Origin: Vibrio maritimus
Lineage (GTDB): Bacteria > Pseudomonadota > Gammaproteobacteria > Enterobacterales > Vibrionaceae
NCBI GenBank assembly: GCA_000755425.1
Contig: BBMT01000003.1
Span: 62,001 to 126,000, forward strand
Direction of reading: 5' to 3'
Length of the DNA: 64,000 nucleotides
The notes beneath the pieces were generated by a model. The model was given only the letters and a program-made list of their open reading frames with translations, ran no database searches and was not told where the DNA came from. Position 1 is the first letter of the stretch, and each line of letters opens with the position of its first letter. The position numbers and the translations under genes were made by a program. This document shows positions 28,935-38,704 of this stretch, one piece after another.

Positions 28935-29025
28935 AGTTATTGTTCCCTGTAGGGCTGATTATTATTGGTTTAACAGCCGCGAGTACGTCTGTTTAATCAC
29001 ATTTTGACAACAATTTATCTAATTA

Positions 29026-29055
29026 AGTGATACAAAAAATGCAAGTAGTGATACA
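29026..29055. promoter_or_regulatory. Candidate AraC-type operator, tandem direct repeats
   Basis: AGTGATACA occurs at 29026-29034 and again at 29047-29055. The 21-base spacing is two helical turns, the arrangement used by AraC-family activators. It lies between the divergent PhyH and AraC genes. Confidence 0.5.
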
Positions 29056-29078
29056 TAATCGTCAAACTAGGGTTCAAT

Positions 29079-29974
29079 GTGTATAGGTTTGTATTACTTG
29101 TGAAAGCTCAATATGAAAGGGTTCAACATCGCCAAGACACTTCATGGCAGCTTCTGATTCGACGCTTAGAGGCGATCCCTTTCGAGTGGCATTTTCACCC
29201 TGAGTATGAGCTGACACTAACTCTAAATAGCAAAGGTGAACGTTACATTGGCGATACGATCTCTGAGTATAATGATTTTGACCTAGTCCTATTGGGACCA
29301 AACATCCCCCATACCTGGCAATCAAGAACAAGCTTGAAAACCGACAAGGAGCAGAAGGTTTACGTATTGTGGTTTGATAAACAATGGGTAGATGAACTCT
29401 CTCGTTTGTTTCCTGAGTGCCAGGCTTTTTCTTCCTTATTACTCGAAGCTCACAGAGGCTCCATTTTTCTCAATCTGTGGCAAAGCGGTTGTTGGGTTTG
29501 TTTGAAGAGCTTGATACCGCGACACCGATGCAACGGCTTACCATTATGTTGAGTATTCTGGATGAGCTAAGCAGCACCCTTGACTACCAATGTTTATTAG
29601 TTAATCAGGCATTGAGTCCACAGTACACCGACAAGCGCCATCAAAGACTACTCAACCAGTTGCTAGAAGCGATACACACGAATTACACACAGTCGCTATC
29701 AGTGACAGAGTTGGCTTCTTTGGTTGGAATGAGTACAAGCACTCTAGAGCGGTTTTTTAAAAAGAATATGGGGCAAGGTGTTAATCACTACATTACTCAA
29801 GTAAGACTGGGTAAAAGTTGTTCACTGCTGGTACAAACCGACAAACCAGTTTCACTCGTTGCTGAGTTGTCCGGTTTTAATAATTTGTCGAACTTCAATA
29901 GGTTATTCTTAAAATACAAGCAACTTACGCCCAAAGCGTTTCGTACTACGTTTACGAAGACCACTGTGTCCTAA
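29079..29974 (+). CDS. AraC-family regulator (one frame break)
   Basis: The N-terminal half is a cupin-like sensor (PFEWHFHPEYELTLTLNSKGERYIGD, LLGPNIPHTWQS). The C-terminal half has two helix-turn-helix motifs (LSVTELASLVGMSTSTLERFFKK and PVSLVAELSGFNNLSNFNRLFLKYKQLTPKAFR). The frame breaks near 29452, where one base is missing after AGAGG; adding it gives EAHRGLHFSQSVAKRLL. The first codon may be the ATG at 29079 or slightly later. It probably activates the divergent PhyH gene. Confidence 0.78.
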
Positions 29975-30042
29975 ATTAAGTGCGACGATAAAAAATGGCT
30001 AACAGACTTCGTTAGTGCTTCCCGTTTTGATGGCATTAAAAC

Positions 30043-30072
30043 AAAAAAGCGAACCACTAGGGTTCGCTTTTC
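30043..30072. terminator. Bidirectional intrinsic terminator
   Basis: AAAGCGAACC and GGTTCGCTTT form the stem, with A/T tracts on both sides. It serves the AraC gene and the convergent gcvP. Confidence 0.85.
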
Positions 30073-30097
30073 AATTTCTAGAAGTTAACCAACTCCA

Positions 30098-32959
30098 TTA
30101 ATCTTCATAGTTCTCAATCGAAGGACAAGAACAAATCAGATTACGGTCACCGTAAACGTTGTCTACGCGGTTAACCGTTGGCCAGTACTTCCACGTTCTC
30201 TGGTGAGAAGATGGGAAACAGCCTAGTTCGCGAGAGTATGGGCGATCCCATTCCTCTTTTGAAAGGTCAACTTGGGTGTGTGGTGCGTTCACTAGTGGGT
30301 TGTTGTCTAGTGGCCATACGCCGTCTTTTACTTGAGTCATTTCTTCGCGGATAGCGATCATTGCTTCGCAGAAACGGTCTAGCTCTTCAAGATCTTCAGA
30401 TTCTGTAGGCTCAACCATAAGTGTACCCGCTACAGGGAACGACATGGTTGGAGCGTGGAAGCCGTAGTCCATTAGACGCTTAGCGATGTCTTCTTCGCTG
30501 ATGCCTGTTTCTTCTTTCAGCGGACGAATGTCGATAATACATTCGTGTGCTACGCGGCCGTTGGTGCCACGGTAAAGAACAGGGTAGTGCGGAAGTAGAC
30601 GCTCCATCACATAGTTCGCGTTTAGGATAGCGACTTTCGTTGCATCCGTTAGACCTGCTTCACCCATCATCGCGATGTATGCCCACGAGATTGGTAGGAT
30701 TGAAGCACTGCCAAGATCCGCAGCAGACACTGCGTAGTCTTCGCCTTCAACACCGTTCTCGATGTGACCTGGTAGGAATGGCGCTAGGTGTGATTTAACA
30801 CCGATAGGACCATACCTGGACCGCCACCACCGTGTGGGATACAGAAGGTTTTGTGTAGGTTAAGGTGCGATACGTCAGAACCAATGAAGCCTGGGTTCGT
30901 TAGACCAACCTGAGCGTTCATGTTTGCGCCATCGAGGTAAACCTGACCGCCAGCTTCATGAACCATTTCGCACACTTCTTTCACATGCTCTTCGTAGACG
31001 CCGTGCGTAGAAGGTAGGTGATCATGATGCTTGATAGGTTGTCACGATGCTTCTCGATCTTCGCTGCTAGGTCGTCAGTATCGATGTTGCCGTTGTCGTC
31101 ACATTTAACCACAACAACCTTCATTGACACCATAGACGCTGTTGCAGGGTTAGTACCGTGCGCAGAGCTTGGGATCAGACATACGTTACGGTGACCTTCA
31201 CCACGGCTTTCGTGGTATCGCTGGATTGCGATCAGACCTGCGTATTCACCCGATGCGCCTGAGTTAGGTTGAAGTGAGAACTCATCGTAGCCTGTAATTT
31301 CACAAAGCTTCTTCTTCAGGTCATCCGCTAGGGCTGTGTAGCCTGCTGCTTGATCAAGTGGTGCGAATGGGTGAATAGAACCAAACTCAGGCCACGTTAC
31401 TGGGATCATCTCAGCGGCTGCGTTTAGCTTCATGGTGCAGCTGCCAAGTGGGATCATGCCGTGTGTTAGTGAGAAGTCTTTGTTCTCTAGCTGTTTAGGT
31501 AACGCATCATCTGTGTTTCACTGTGGTGAGTGTTAAACACAGGGTGGGTTAGGTAGCGAGAGGTACGACGGCAGTTTTCAGGAATTGCTGCAAACTCATT
31601 GCCAGCAATTTCTGTAGATAGTGCTTCAACGCTTTCTTTCACTTCAAACACAGTAAATAGAGCATTGATGTCTTCGATAGTGGTGGTTTCATCGAAGCTG
31701 ATACCAATTTGACCTTCTAGCTGACGAAGGTTGATGTCAGACGCTAAAGCTTTTTGGACTAGCTTGTCTGTGTTGTCACCAGTATTAACAGTGATAGTAT
31801 CGAAGAAGCTGTTGTGAGCTAGTTCATAGCCAGCTTTCGTTAGACCAGCCGCTAGAATTGCCGTCATGTGGTGCGTGCGGCGGGCGATAGTCTTAAGACC
31901 TTCCTCACCATGGTATACCGCGTAGAACGCCGCCATGTTAGCTAGCAGGGCTTGCGCAGTACAAATGTTCGAAGTCGCTTTCTCGCGGCGGATATGTTGT
32001 TCGCGAGTTTGCATTGCCATACGTAGAGCTTGGTTGCCGTTAGTATCGATAGAAACACCGATTACACGACCAGGCATGGTACGTTTGTGCTTATCTTTGG
32101 TTGCCATGAACGCTGCGTGAGGACCGCCGTAGCCCATTGGTACGCCAAAGCGTTGTGCAGAGCCGATAACCACGTCCGCGCCCATCTCGCCCGCTGGCTT
32201 AAGCAGTGCAGAAGCAAGTAGGTCAGTTGCAACAGTAACAAGAGTCTTGTTTGCTTGCGCTGCAGCGATGATGTCAGTTAGGTCACGAACTTCACCCGTA
32301 GTACCTGGGTATTGAACTAGCGCGCCAAATACGTCTTGCTCTGGCAGAGATTCTAAAGAACCTACCTGAACTTCAAAGCCGATGAACTCAGCGCGAGTTT
32401 TCACCACTTCTAGAGTTTGTGGGTGCACGTCGTCTGCCACGAAGAACACTTTGCTTTTGCTCTTACCTGCACGCTTACATAGCGTCATCGCTTCTGCCGC
32501 TGCAGTCGCTTCGTCAAGTAGAGAGGCGTTCGCAATCTCCATGCCCGTTAGATCCATGACCATTTGCTGGTAGTTCAGCAATGACTCAAGACGACCTTGT
32601 GAAATCTCTGGCTGATATGGCGTGTACGCCGTGTACCAACCTGGATTCTCCAGTACGTTGCGCAGAATCACATTTGGTGTGAAGGTGTTGTAGTAACCCT
32701 GACCGATGAATGTGCGTTTTACTTGGTTCAAATCCGCAAATTTTTTCATTTCTACCAGCATGTCCGCTTCGCTCATTGGAGCATCTAGCGTCATTGGTTG
32801 TTCTAGGCGGATTTGCGCTGGGACAGTCTCGTCGATAAGCGTGTCTAGGTTTAGAACGTTAATCGCGTCCAGCATTTTCTGTTGGTCAGATTTGTTTGGC
32901 CCATTGTGGCGAGCAACAAATTCATTTTGTGTGCTTAGGCTGTTGAGTAATTCAGTCAT
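30098..32959 (-). CDS. gcvP: Glycine dehydrogenase (P protein of glycine cleavage), three frame breaks
   Basis: GcvP is the PLP-dependent decarboxylase of the glycine cleavage system and passes an aminomethyl group to lipoyl-GcvH. Full length is about 954 residues, standard for one-chain GcvP. Both halves are present, with the PLP lysine in [17 protein letters not shown]. Three breaks split it: near 31490 (AAAA read as AAA), near 31018 (CCC read as CC before TTCTACG) and near 30806 (GGG read as GG). All are repaired by restoring one homopolymer base. It is last of glyA-gcvH-gcvP, after an internal hairpin. Confidence 0.9.
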
Positions 32960-32998
32960 GGTTCCCTTACCTTCTCAAAGATCTTCTGCGAGACCTTT

Positions 32999-33032
32999 AA
33001 AAAATAAGCTGCCCAACCGCGGGCAGCTTATA
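32999..33032 (-). terminator. Terminator-like hairpin between gcvH and gcvP
   Basis: On the minus strand, ATAAGCTGCCC pairs with GGGCAGCTTAT, followed by TTTTTT. It is a full intrinsic-terminator structure inside the operon, about 40 bases before gcvP, and may reduce gcvP mRNA relative to gcvH. Confidence 0.75.
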
Positions 33033-33043
33033 GTACGTATTGC

Positions 33044-33424
33044 TTATTCGTCTTCGATAGACGCTAGGTATTCTTCAGCGCTCTTAAGGTTGTCTAGCTC
33101 AGAAGCATCAGACATTTTCACCTTAACAATCCAGCCACCTTCGTAAGACTCTTCGTTGATAAGCTCTGGGCTGTCTTCTAGTTCTTCGTTGATTTCAACG
33201 ATCTCACCAGTGATTGGTGCGTAGATGTCAGACGCTGCTTTAACAGACTCAACTAGAGAGAAACTTTCGCCTGCTTCGATTTCGTCTTCTACTTCTGGTA
33301 GGTCAACGAACACTACGTCACCTAGCATTTCTTGAGCGTGCTCTGAAATACCGATAGTCACAGTACCGTCGCCGTTGTCGCGTACCCATTCGTGGCTGTC
33401 AGAAAACTTCAAAGTGTTGTCCAT
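33044..33424 (-). CDS. gcvH: Glycine cleavage system H protein
   Basis: This 126-residue lipoyl carrier shuttles the aminomethyl group between GcvP and GcvT. The lipoylation site is Lys62 in [14 protein letters not shown]. The chosen ATG (33424) begins [13 protein letters not shown] and has GGAGAT six bases upstream; a longer frame upstream is not coding. It sits 35 bases after glyA. The frame is intact, as expected for a short gene given the density of indels in this window. Confidence 0.93.
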   Translation of the reverse strand: MDNTLKFSDSHEWVRDNGDGTVTIGISEHAQEMLGDVVFVDLPEVEDEIEAGESFSLVESVKAASDIYAPITGEIVEINEELEDSPELINEESYEGGWIVKVKMSDASELDNLKSAEEYLASIEDE

Positions 33425-33459
33425 TGCTTTATCTCCAAAAATTAAGGATGTTTTGTTCT

Positions 33460-34765
33460 TTAAGTGTAGAGTGGGAAGCGAGCGCACAGCGCCTTCACTT
33501 CTTTACGTACGCGTTTCTCGACCTCTGGATTGCCTTCTGGGCTTTCCACTAGCCGTCTAACACGTCACCAATCCACTCACCAATGAGTTTAAATTCTTCG
33601 GTGCCGAAACCACGGGTGGTTCCAGCTGGCGTCCCTAAACGAATACCAGATGTAATCATAGGTTTTTCTGTGTCGAACGGGATGCCGTTTTTGTTACATG
33701 TGATACCAGCACGCTCTAAGGCTTCTTCAGCTTTGTTGCCTTTGAGTCCTTTTGGACGGAGGTCAACCAGCATAAGATGAGTGTCAGTGCCGCCAGTCAC
33801 GATGTCGCAACCGCGAGTTTGCAATACTTCGGAAAGTACTTTTGCGTTCGCGATCACTGAATCGATATAAGTTGAAAATTGAGGGCCTAGTGCTTCACCA
33901 AACGCGACAGCTTTAGCGGCAATCACGTGCATCAGCGGACCGCTTGAAGGCCAGGGAATACCGCCGAGTTGATTTTCTTAATGATGTCTTCGTGATTCGT
34001 CAGGATCATGCCACCACGTGGGCCGCGCAGAGTTTTGTGCGTAGTGGTAGTGACAACATGTGCATGTGGCAGTGGGCTAGGATGCGCGCCTGTCGCAATC
34101 AGACCTGCGATATGTGCCATATCGACCATTAGGATAGCGCCAACTTCGTCCGCGATTTCACGGAATTTAGCAAAGTCGATAACGCGTGGAATTGCACTAC
34201 CACCAGCGATGATCATTTTCGGTTTGTGTTCAACAGCTAGAGCACGTACGTCGTCGTAGTTAATCTCTAGGGTTTCTTTGTCCACACCGTATTGAACGGC
34301 ATTAAACCACTTACCAGATAGTGCAGGGCGAGCGCCGTGCGTAAGGTGACCACCAGCATCAAGAGACATGCCCATGATGGTGTCGCCAGGTTGAAGTAGC
34401 GCCAGTTTTACTGCACCGTTCGCCTGAGCACCAGAGTGAGGTTGAACGTTTGCGTATTCGCACTTAAAAAGAGACTTTGCACGTTCGATAGCAATCGCTT
34501 CGACAGTATCAACATGCTCACAACCACCGTAATAACGACGGTTTGGATAGCCTTCTGCGTATTTATTGGTTAGGCAAGTGCCTTGTGCTTGCATAACTGC
34601 TTTGGAAACGATGTTTTCAGAAGCAATCAGCTCGATTTGGTCGTTTTGGCGAGCGAACTCTGCTTGGATTCCTGTGAACACAGCATCGTCTGTCGCAGAC
34701 AAGTTGGTTGAGAAGAAGTTTTCTAGGCTGTGATTTGGATAGCTTTTTGAGTACTGAGCATTCAT
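33460..34765 (-). CDS. glyA: Serine hydroxymethyltransferase (two frame breaks)
   Basis: This PLP enzyme interconverts serine and glycine with tetrahydrofolate, here supplying or consuming glycine next to the cleavage system. The PLP lysine is in [14 protein letters not shown]. Breaks: near 33943 (CAAGCGGT should be CAAGGCGGT, restoring [14 protein letters not shown]) and near 33555 (one base missing after GACGG). With both repaired the protein ends CARFPLYT at TAA 33462-33460, about 435 residues. The ATG at 34765 has GGAAGG upstream. It is probably the second glyA copy of a vibrio, the one linked to gcv. Confidence 0.9.
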
Positions 34766-35017
34766 GGCGGTAAACCTTCCATTGTTCAATCGACGTTTTT
34801 GCTTGTCATAGTGTCAATTGAGTCGTGTCTTAGTACTGTAAGAACAGGCAAACTGTTCAAAACAGCGGCGCGAATTAGTCCCAATAAGTAGGACAAAAAT
34901 CATTCAGTAAACGTGCTGTCGAGCAGGGGACGTCCGTTGACTCACCAGCGCGTAAGTGCATCTCTTCATCTAACAAGCCGATAACATACCTCTGTCAGCT
35001 CAAACAATCAATCAGAA
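34766..35017. other. Leader of glyA-gcvH-gcvP; no riboswitch seen
   Basis: This stretch is the 5' leader of the minus-strand glyA operon. It contains one perfect inverted repeat, GAACAG-N5-CTGTTC (34842-34858). I looked for the conserved glycine-riboswitch segments (GCGCCGAAGG-like core and CUCUCAGG) on the minus strand and did not find them. Confidence 0.45.
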
Positions 35018-35042
35018 ATTTCCTATAGGAAACACAGTTTCC
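35018..35042. promoter_or_regulatory. Candidate operator 1 of the gcv XRE-cupin regulator
   Basis: CTATAGGAAACACAGTTTCC (35023-35042) is a GGAAAC-N3-GTTTCC palindrome with an extra TTTCC half-site just before it. It lies between glyA (minus) and the regulator gene (plus). The same 20-mer, with two changes, recurs upstream of gcvT at 35978. Confidence 0.65.
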
Positions 35043-35134
35043 GAAAATGTTACCGAGAGCACGCTTTATTTTTATACTTGGTCTTTAATATAGAAGTCGC
35101 TTCATGCAACAATGAATTTGCAAAACAGGAAGTC

Positions 35135-35776
35135 ATGAAAAAGAAGGATCGCATGTCAGAAGACATCTATGATGAGTATCCGTCCTTAACGCTGGCTCGT
35201 GAGTCAGTGGACGAAAATATAGAGCCTCTTAAACTGGGTGAACGCATCAAGGACATTCGTTCTAAGATGGGACTCACACTTGAGGAAGCGAGCCAGCGAA
35301 CAGGGCTTGCGCGCTCGACATTGAGCAAGATTGAGAACGAGCAGATTTCACCAACCTTTCAGGCGATGCAGAAACTGGCATCTGGCCTGCACATTGATAT
35401 GCCACAACTCTTTGAACCGCCTAAGAAAAAAGTCGCGACTGGCCGTCGAGATTTTACCAAGCGTGGAGAAGGGAAACCACACCCTACACCGACCTATGAA
35501 CACGAGCTTCTTGCAACGCAATTATCGAACAAGAAGATGATGCCATTTAAAAGTACTGTGCGAGCTCGAGCATTCGAAGAATACAGCGATTGGGTAAGAC
35601 ACGATGGTGAAGAGTTCTTGTTGATTCTATCGGGTCAAGTCACGTTCTTTTCTGAGTTCTATGAGCCGATGGCGATGAGTGAAGGTGACAGTGTTTACTA
35701 TGACGCAAATATGGGTCATATGCTCATTTCAACCAGTGAAGAAGATGCTCATATCCTCTGGGTAACGGCGAAATAA
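35135..35776 (+). CDS. XRE-cupin transcriptional regulator of the glycine cleavage locus
   Basis: The protein has an N-terminal XRE helix-turn-helix (GERIKDIRSKMGLTLEEASQRTGLARSTLSKIENEQISPTFQAMQKLASGL) and a C-terminal cupin sensor (EFLLILSGQVTFF, then EGDSVYYDANMGHM). The start may be the ATG at 35135 or the one at 35153 (MSEDIYDEYP), which has AAGGA close upstream. It lies between glyA-gcvHP and gcvT, with a matching palindrome on each side. It is therefore the obvious regulator of both units. The ligand, perhaps glycine or a related amine, is inferred only. Confidence 0.83.
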   Translation: MKKKDRMSEDIYDEYPSLTLARESVDENIEPLKLGERIKDIRSKMGLTLEEASQRTGLARSTLSKIENEQISPTFQAMQKLASGLHIDMPQLFEPPKKKVATGRRDFTKRGEGKPHPTPTYEHELLATQLSNKKMMPFKSTVRARAFEEYSDWVRHDGEEFLLILSGQVTFFSEFYEPMAMSEGDSVYYDANMGHMLISTSEEDAHILWVTAK

Positions 35777-35977
35777 TCACCAGTTAATTAGGTTTCGTAT
35801 AATAAAGGCAAACGTTTGCTTTGCGGCGAATATGCTAGGAATTAGCGCGGTTTTGACGGGAAACTCGTCGAAATGGCGCTTTTTTATTGACTTTAATTCT
35901 GTGAATAGGATGTTAAATGTCACATTTTGCGGTGTTTGTATCTTGTTAAATGAGAAAAATACCCGCATCCTTGTTCA
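35777..35977. other. Gene-free stretch upstream of gcvT operator
   Basis: I see no supported gene here. The short frames on both strands lack ribosome-binding sites. No terminator is obvious after the regulator gene, so read-through into gcvT is possible. Confidence 0.4.
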
Positions 35978-35997
35978 CTATAGGAAACATGGTTTCC
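35978..35997. promoter_or_regulatory. Candidate operator 2 of the gcv XRE-cupin regulator
   Basis: CTATAGGAAACATGGTTTCC matches 18 of 20 bases of the site at 35023, including both GGAAAC/GTTTCC half-sites. It lies about 110 bases before the gcvT start. A second palindrome, CCACAG-A-CTGTGG (36073-36085), lies closer to gcvT and may be a leader hairpin. Confidence 0.65.
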
Positions 35998-36106
35998 CGT
36001 TGACATGGTTTTAGTTAACTTGCTTTTTAGTTGACTGGGCTATCGTCACTTACCCTACTACAGGAGCAGGTTCCACAGACTGTGGTTCAACCCAATGGAG
36101 ATTACA

Positions 36107-37236
36107 ATGGCTCAAGAACAAGTAACCCAAGATCTATTGAAAACACCTCTGCACGCACTACACGTTAATGTTGGCGCTAAGATGGTGCCATTTGCTGGCT
36201 ATGATATGCCGGTTCAATACCCGTTGGGTGTAAAGAAAGAGCACCTTACTGCCGTGATGCTGCGGGATTGTTTGATGTGTCGCACATGGGCAAATTCGTT
36301 TGCACGGTGCAAACGCTGCCAAAATCCTGGAAACCTGGTTCCTGTAGATATTATCGACCTACCTGCGGGTAAACAGCGTTATGCGTTCTTTACTAATGAG
36401 CAAGGCGGCATCATGGATGATCTTATGGTGGCAAACCTAGGTGATCATCTGTTTGTTGTCGTTAATGCTGCGTGTAAAGAGCAAGATATTGCCCACCTTC
36501 AAGCACACCTTGATGAAGGTGTTGAGATGGAAGTGATCGAAGATCGCGCTTTGCTTGCGCTGCAAGGGCCTAAAGCGGCTGAGGTTTTGGCTCGTATTCA
36601 GCCTGAAGTTGCTGAGATGCTGTTTATGGATGTTCGCAAGCTGGATATCAACGGTGTTGAGTGCATTGTTAGTCGCTCAGGTTACACGGGCGAAGATGGT
36701 TACGAAATTTCAGTTCCCGCTGAAAATGCCGAAGCTCTTGCACAAGCGCTAACAGAATATGAAGAAGTTGAGTGGATTGGTCTAGGTGCTCGTGACTCGC
36801 TTCGCCTTGAATGTGGTCTGTGCTTATATGGTCATGACCTAGATACAACGACAACCCCAGTTGAAGCAAGTTTACTGTGGGGCATTCAAAAAGTACGCCG
36901 TAATGACGGTGAGCGTGCGGGTGGCTTCCCTGGTGCAGATATCGTTCTGAACCAAATCGAAACTAAAGATGTGGCTCGCAAGCGTATTGGTCTGATTGGT
37001 CAAACTAAAGCGCCAGTGCGTGAAGGCGCAAAGCTGTTTGATGCTGACGACAACGAAATTGGTATCGTAACTAGTGGCACAGCTGGTCCAACGGCTGGAA
37101 ACCAGTATCTATGGGTTATGTGAAGACTGAATTTGCGGCAATCGGTACGGAAGTCTTTGCCGAAGTGCGTGGTAAGAAACTCGCGATGACGGTAGAAAAA
37201 ATGCCGTTCGTGCCTCAGCGTTATTATCGAGGCTAA
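36107..37236 (+). CDS. gcvT: Aminomethyltransferase (T protein of glycine cleavage), four frame breaks
   Basis: GcvT releases ammonia from the GcvH-bound aminomethyl group and makes methylene-tetrahydrofolate. Recognisable parts are LHVNVGAKMVPFAGYDMPVQY, RSGYTGEDGYEIS, GLGARDSLRLECGLCLYGHDL and, after repair, KMPFVPQRYYRG at the end. Three missing bases between about 36251 and 36335 (in TTT, CC and CCC runs) put a short internal section out of frame. A fourth near 37095 (AAAA read as AAA) truncates the tail. Corrected length is about 377 residues. The ATG at 36107 has GGAG seven bases upstream. Confidence 0.9.
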
Positions 37237-37295
37237 TGCCCAACGATAGTAAATTGGCCTCATGCTTTAAATTCTAGATCTGAGAGCCACCCCTC

Positions 37296-37327
37296 AAAGC
37301 ACCACTGTCATCTAGTGGTGCTTTTTT
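37296..37327 (+). terminator. Intrinsic terminator after gcvT
   Basis: AAGCACCACT and AGTGGTGCTT form a perfect 10-bp stem with a seven-base loop, followed by T residues. Confidence 0.88.
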
Positions 37328-37454
37328 GTATGAATTTTGTCATGCTGTGAGGAGTGCAAAAAAACGAGCTGAATAAGGGCGTTACTATTGCACGTAAATT
37401 TTGAAGCTACACGACAAGTGGCATCACGACACATAGGACAAGGAGTACCGTTTC

Positions 37455-38521
37455 GTGTTTCGACGTTTTTTCACCCGCAGCGCAATCGCGGTTTCGGTTT
37501 TATCGGCAAGTCTCACTTCATTTCACGTTAACGCTGATCAAGTTACCGCGTCTGACAACAGTACGTCAGTGTCACCATACATCGTAAACGGCAACAAGGC
37601 TGATATTGACGATTATCGTTCATTTGTCTCTCTGTTTTCGGATCCTGTGGATTATACAAGCTACTCGCTCGAAGGGCCTATTTGTGGGGCGACTTTGCTC
37701 GGCCAAGACTATGTATTGACCGCCGCGCACTGTTTTTACGGTGATGACAACTCCGCTAGGTGGAATCAATTATTTACTGTCGCCGTTACTAAATTACAAA
37801 ACACCGATGAAGTGGGAAGCGCTGAGCGTTTGCGTATTGCCGAGATTTACTTGCACCCAGACTATAAGGATGGTGAAGCGGACTTATGGCACAACGACAT
37901 TGCGATCTTAAAGCTTGAATCTCCAGCCACCGTTGGAGAGATTGTCACCTACGGATCTTCAAAAGAATATCGAAACCAGCCTGAAAGCTTTGTGGCAGTG
38001 GGACATGGTGATACTCGTACTGGGATCGATGAATCTACACAATTGCTGAAGGTACCACTTAATTACGTAAGTAATGAGGATTGCTTGAGTTTTGGACTGG
38101 ATGGCGTGCGTGATGATTACATCTGTTTTTCTGGTGATTATAGTAACGTAACAGGCTTGAATGGTGGTACCTGCCAAGGTGATTCAGGGGGGCCTGTATA
38201 TTGGAATGATGGTGGACGTTTAGTTCAAGTTGGTATCACGAGCTTTGGCCCAGCAACGTGTGGCGACCCTAGATCCCCGGTAACTTCTGTGTTTACGGAA
38301 GTCGCGCACCACTACGATTGGATTGTATCGGTGTTAGCCGGTCATAAGAATCCAACTTATAAGTTGACAGAGCAGCAGCGAGTCGAGTTTGGTGAAAAAG
38401 TATCACCAAACCTAACATACCAGAAGAAAGCGACGGCGGGGATGGCGGAAGCTTGCCATGGATATTTACAGTACTCCTTGCTGGTTTTGGTTGGTTGAGA
38501 CGAAAGTTGGCTGCTGGTTAA
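37455..38521 (+). CDS. Secreted trypsin-like serine protease with GlyGly-CTERM (one frame break)
   Basis: A signal peptide (RRFFTRSAIAVSVLSASLTSFHVNA) precedes a trypsin-like S1 domain starting IVNGNKADIDDY. The catalytic His is in LTAAHCF, Asp in HNDIAILKL and Ser in CQGDSGGPVYW. The frame breaks near 38441: one A is missing in GGGAATGGCGG. Adding it gives the tail NGGSLPWIFTVLLAGFGWLRR, a GlyGly-CTERM signal processed by rhombosortase. It is thus probably exported by type II secretion and surface-tethered, like V. cholerae VesB. The start is a GTG nine bases after AAGGAG. Confidence 0.85.
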
Positions 38522-38548
38522 GTCGAGTTGAAATCCTTGTACAACAGA

Positions 38549-38577
38549 AAACGCCGAGCTGTTCGCTCGGCGTTTTT
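38549..38577 (+). terminator. Intrinsic terminator between the two proteases
   Basis: AACGCCGAGC and GCTCGGCGTT form a perfect stem with a five-base loop, followed by T residues. The two protease genes are therefore separate transcription units. Confidence 0.85.
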
Positions 38578-38704
38578 GATCGTTTTTGACTCATTGTTAA
38601 GACATGCCTAATCTGACCTACGAGATCGTTCGTAACACTCTATACTGAAAGTGAGAGCTAAATCACGTTAACTCCCGCGGATTATTCAGAAAAGGAGATT
38701 CCGA

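Noticed and set aside
34766..35134. Possible glycine riboswitch in the leader of glyA-gcvHP or before gcvT (36000-36106)
   Set aside because: The conserved riboswitch core segments are absent on either strand, while a shared palindrome and a dedicated regulator explain the control.
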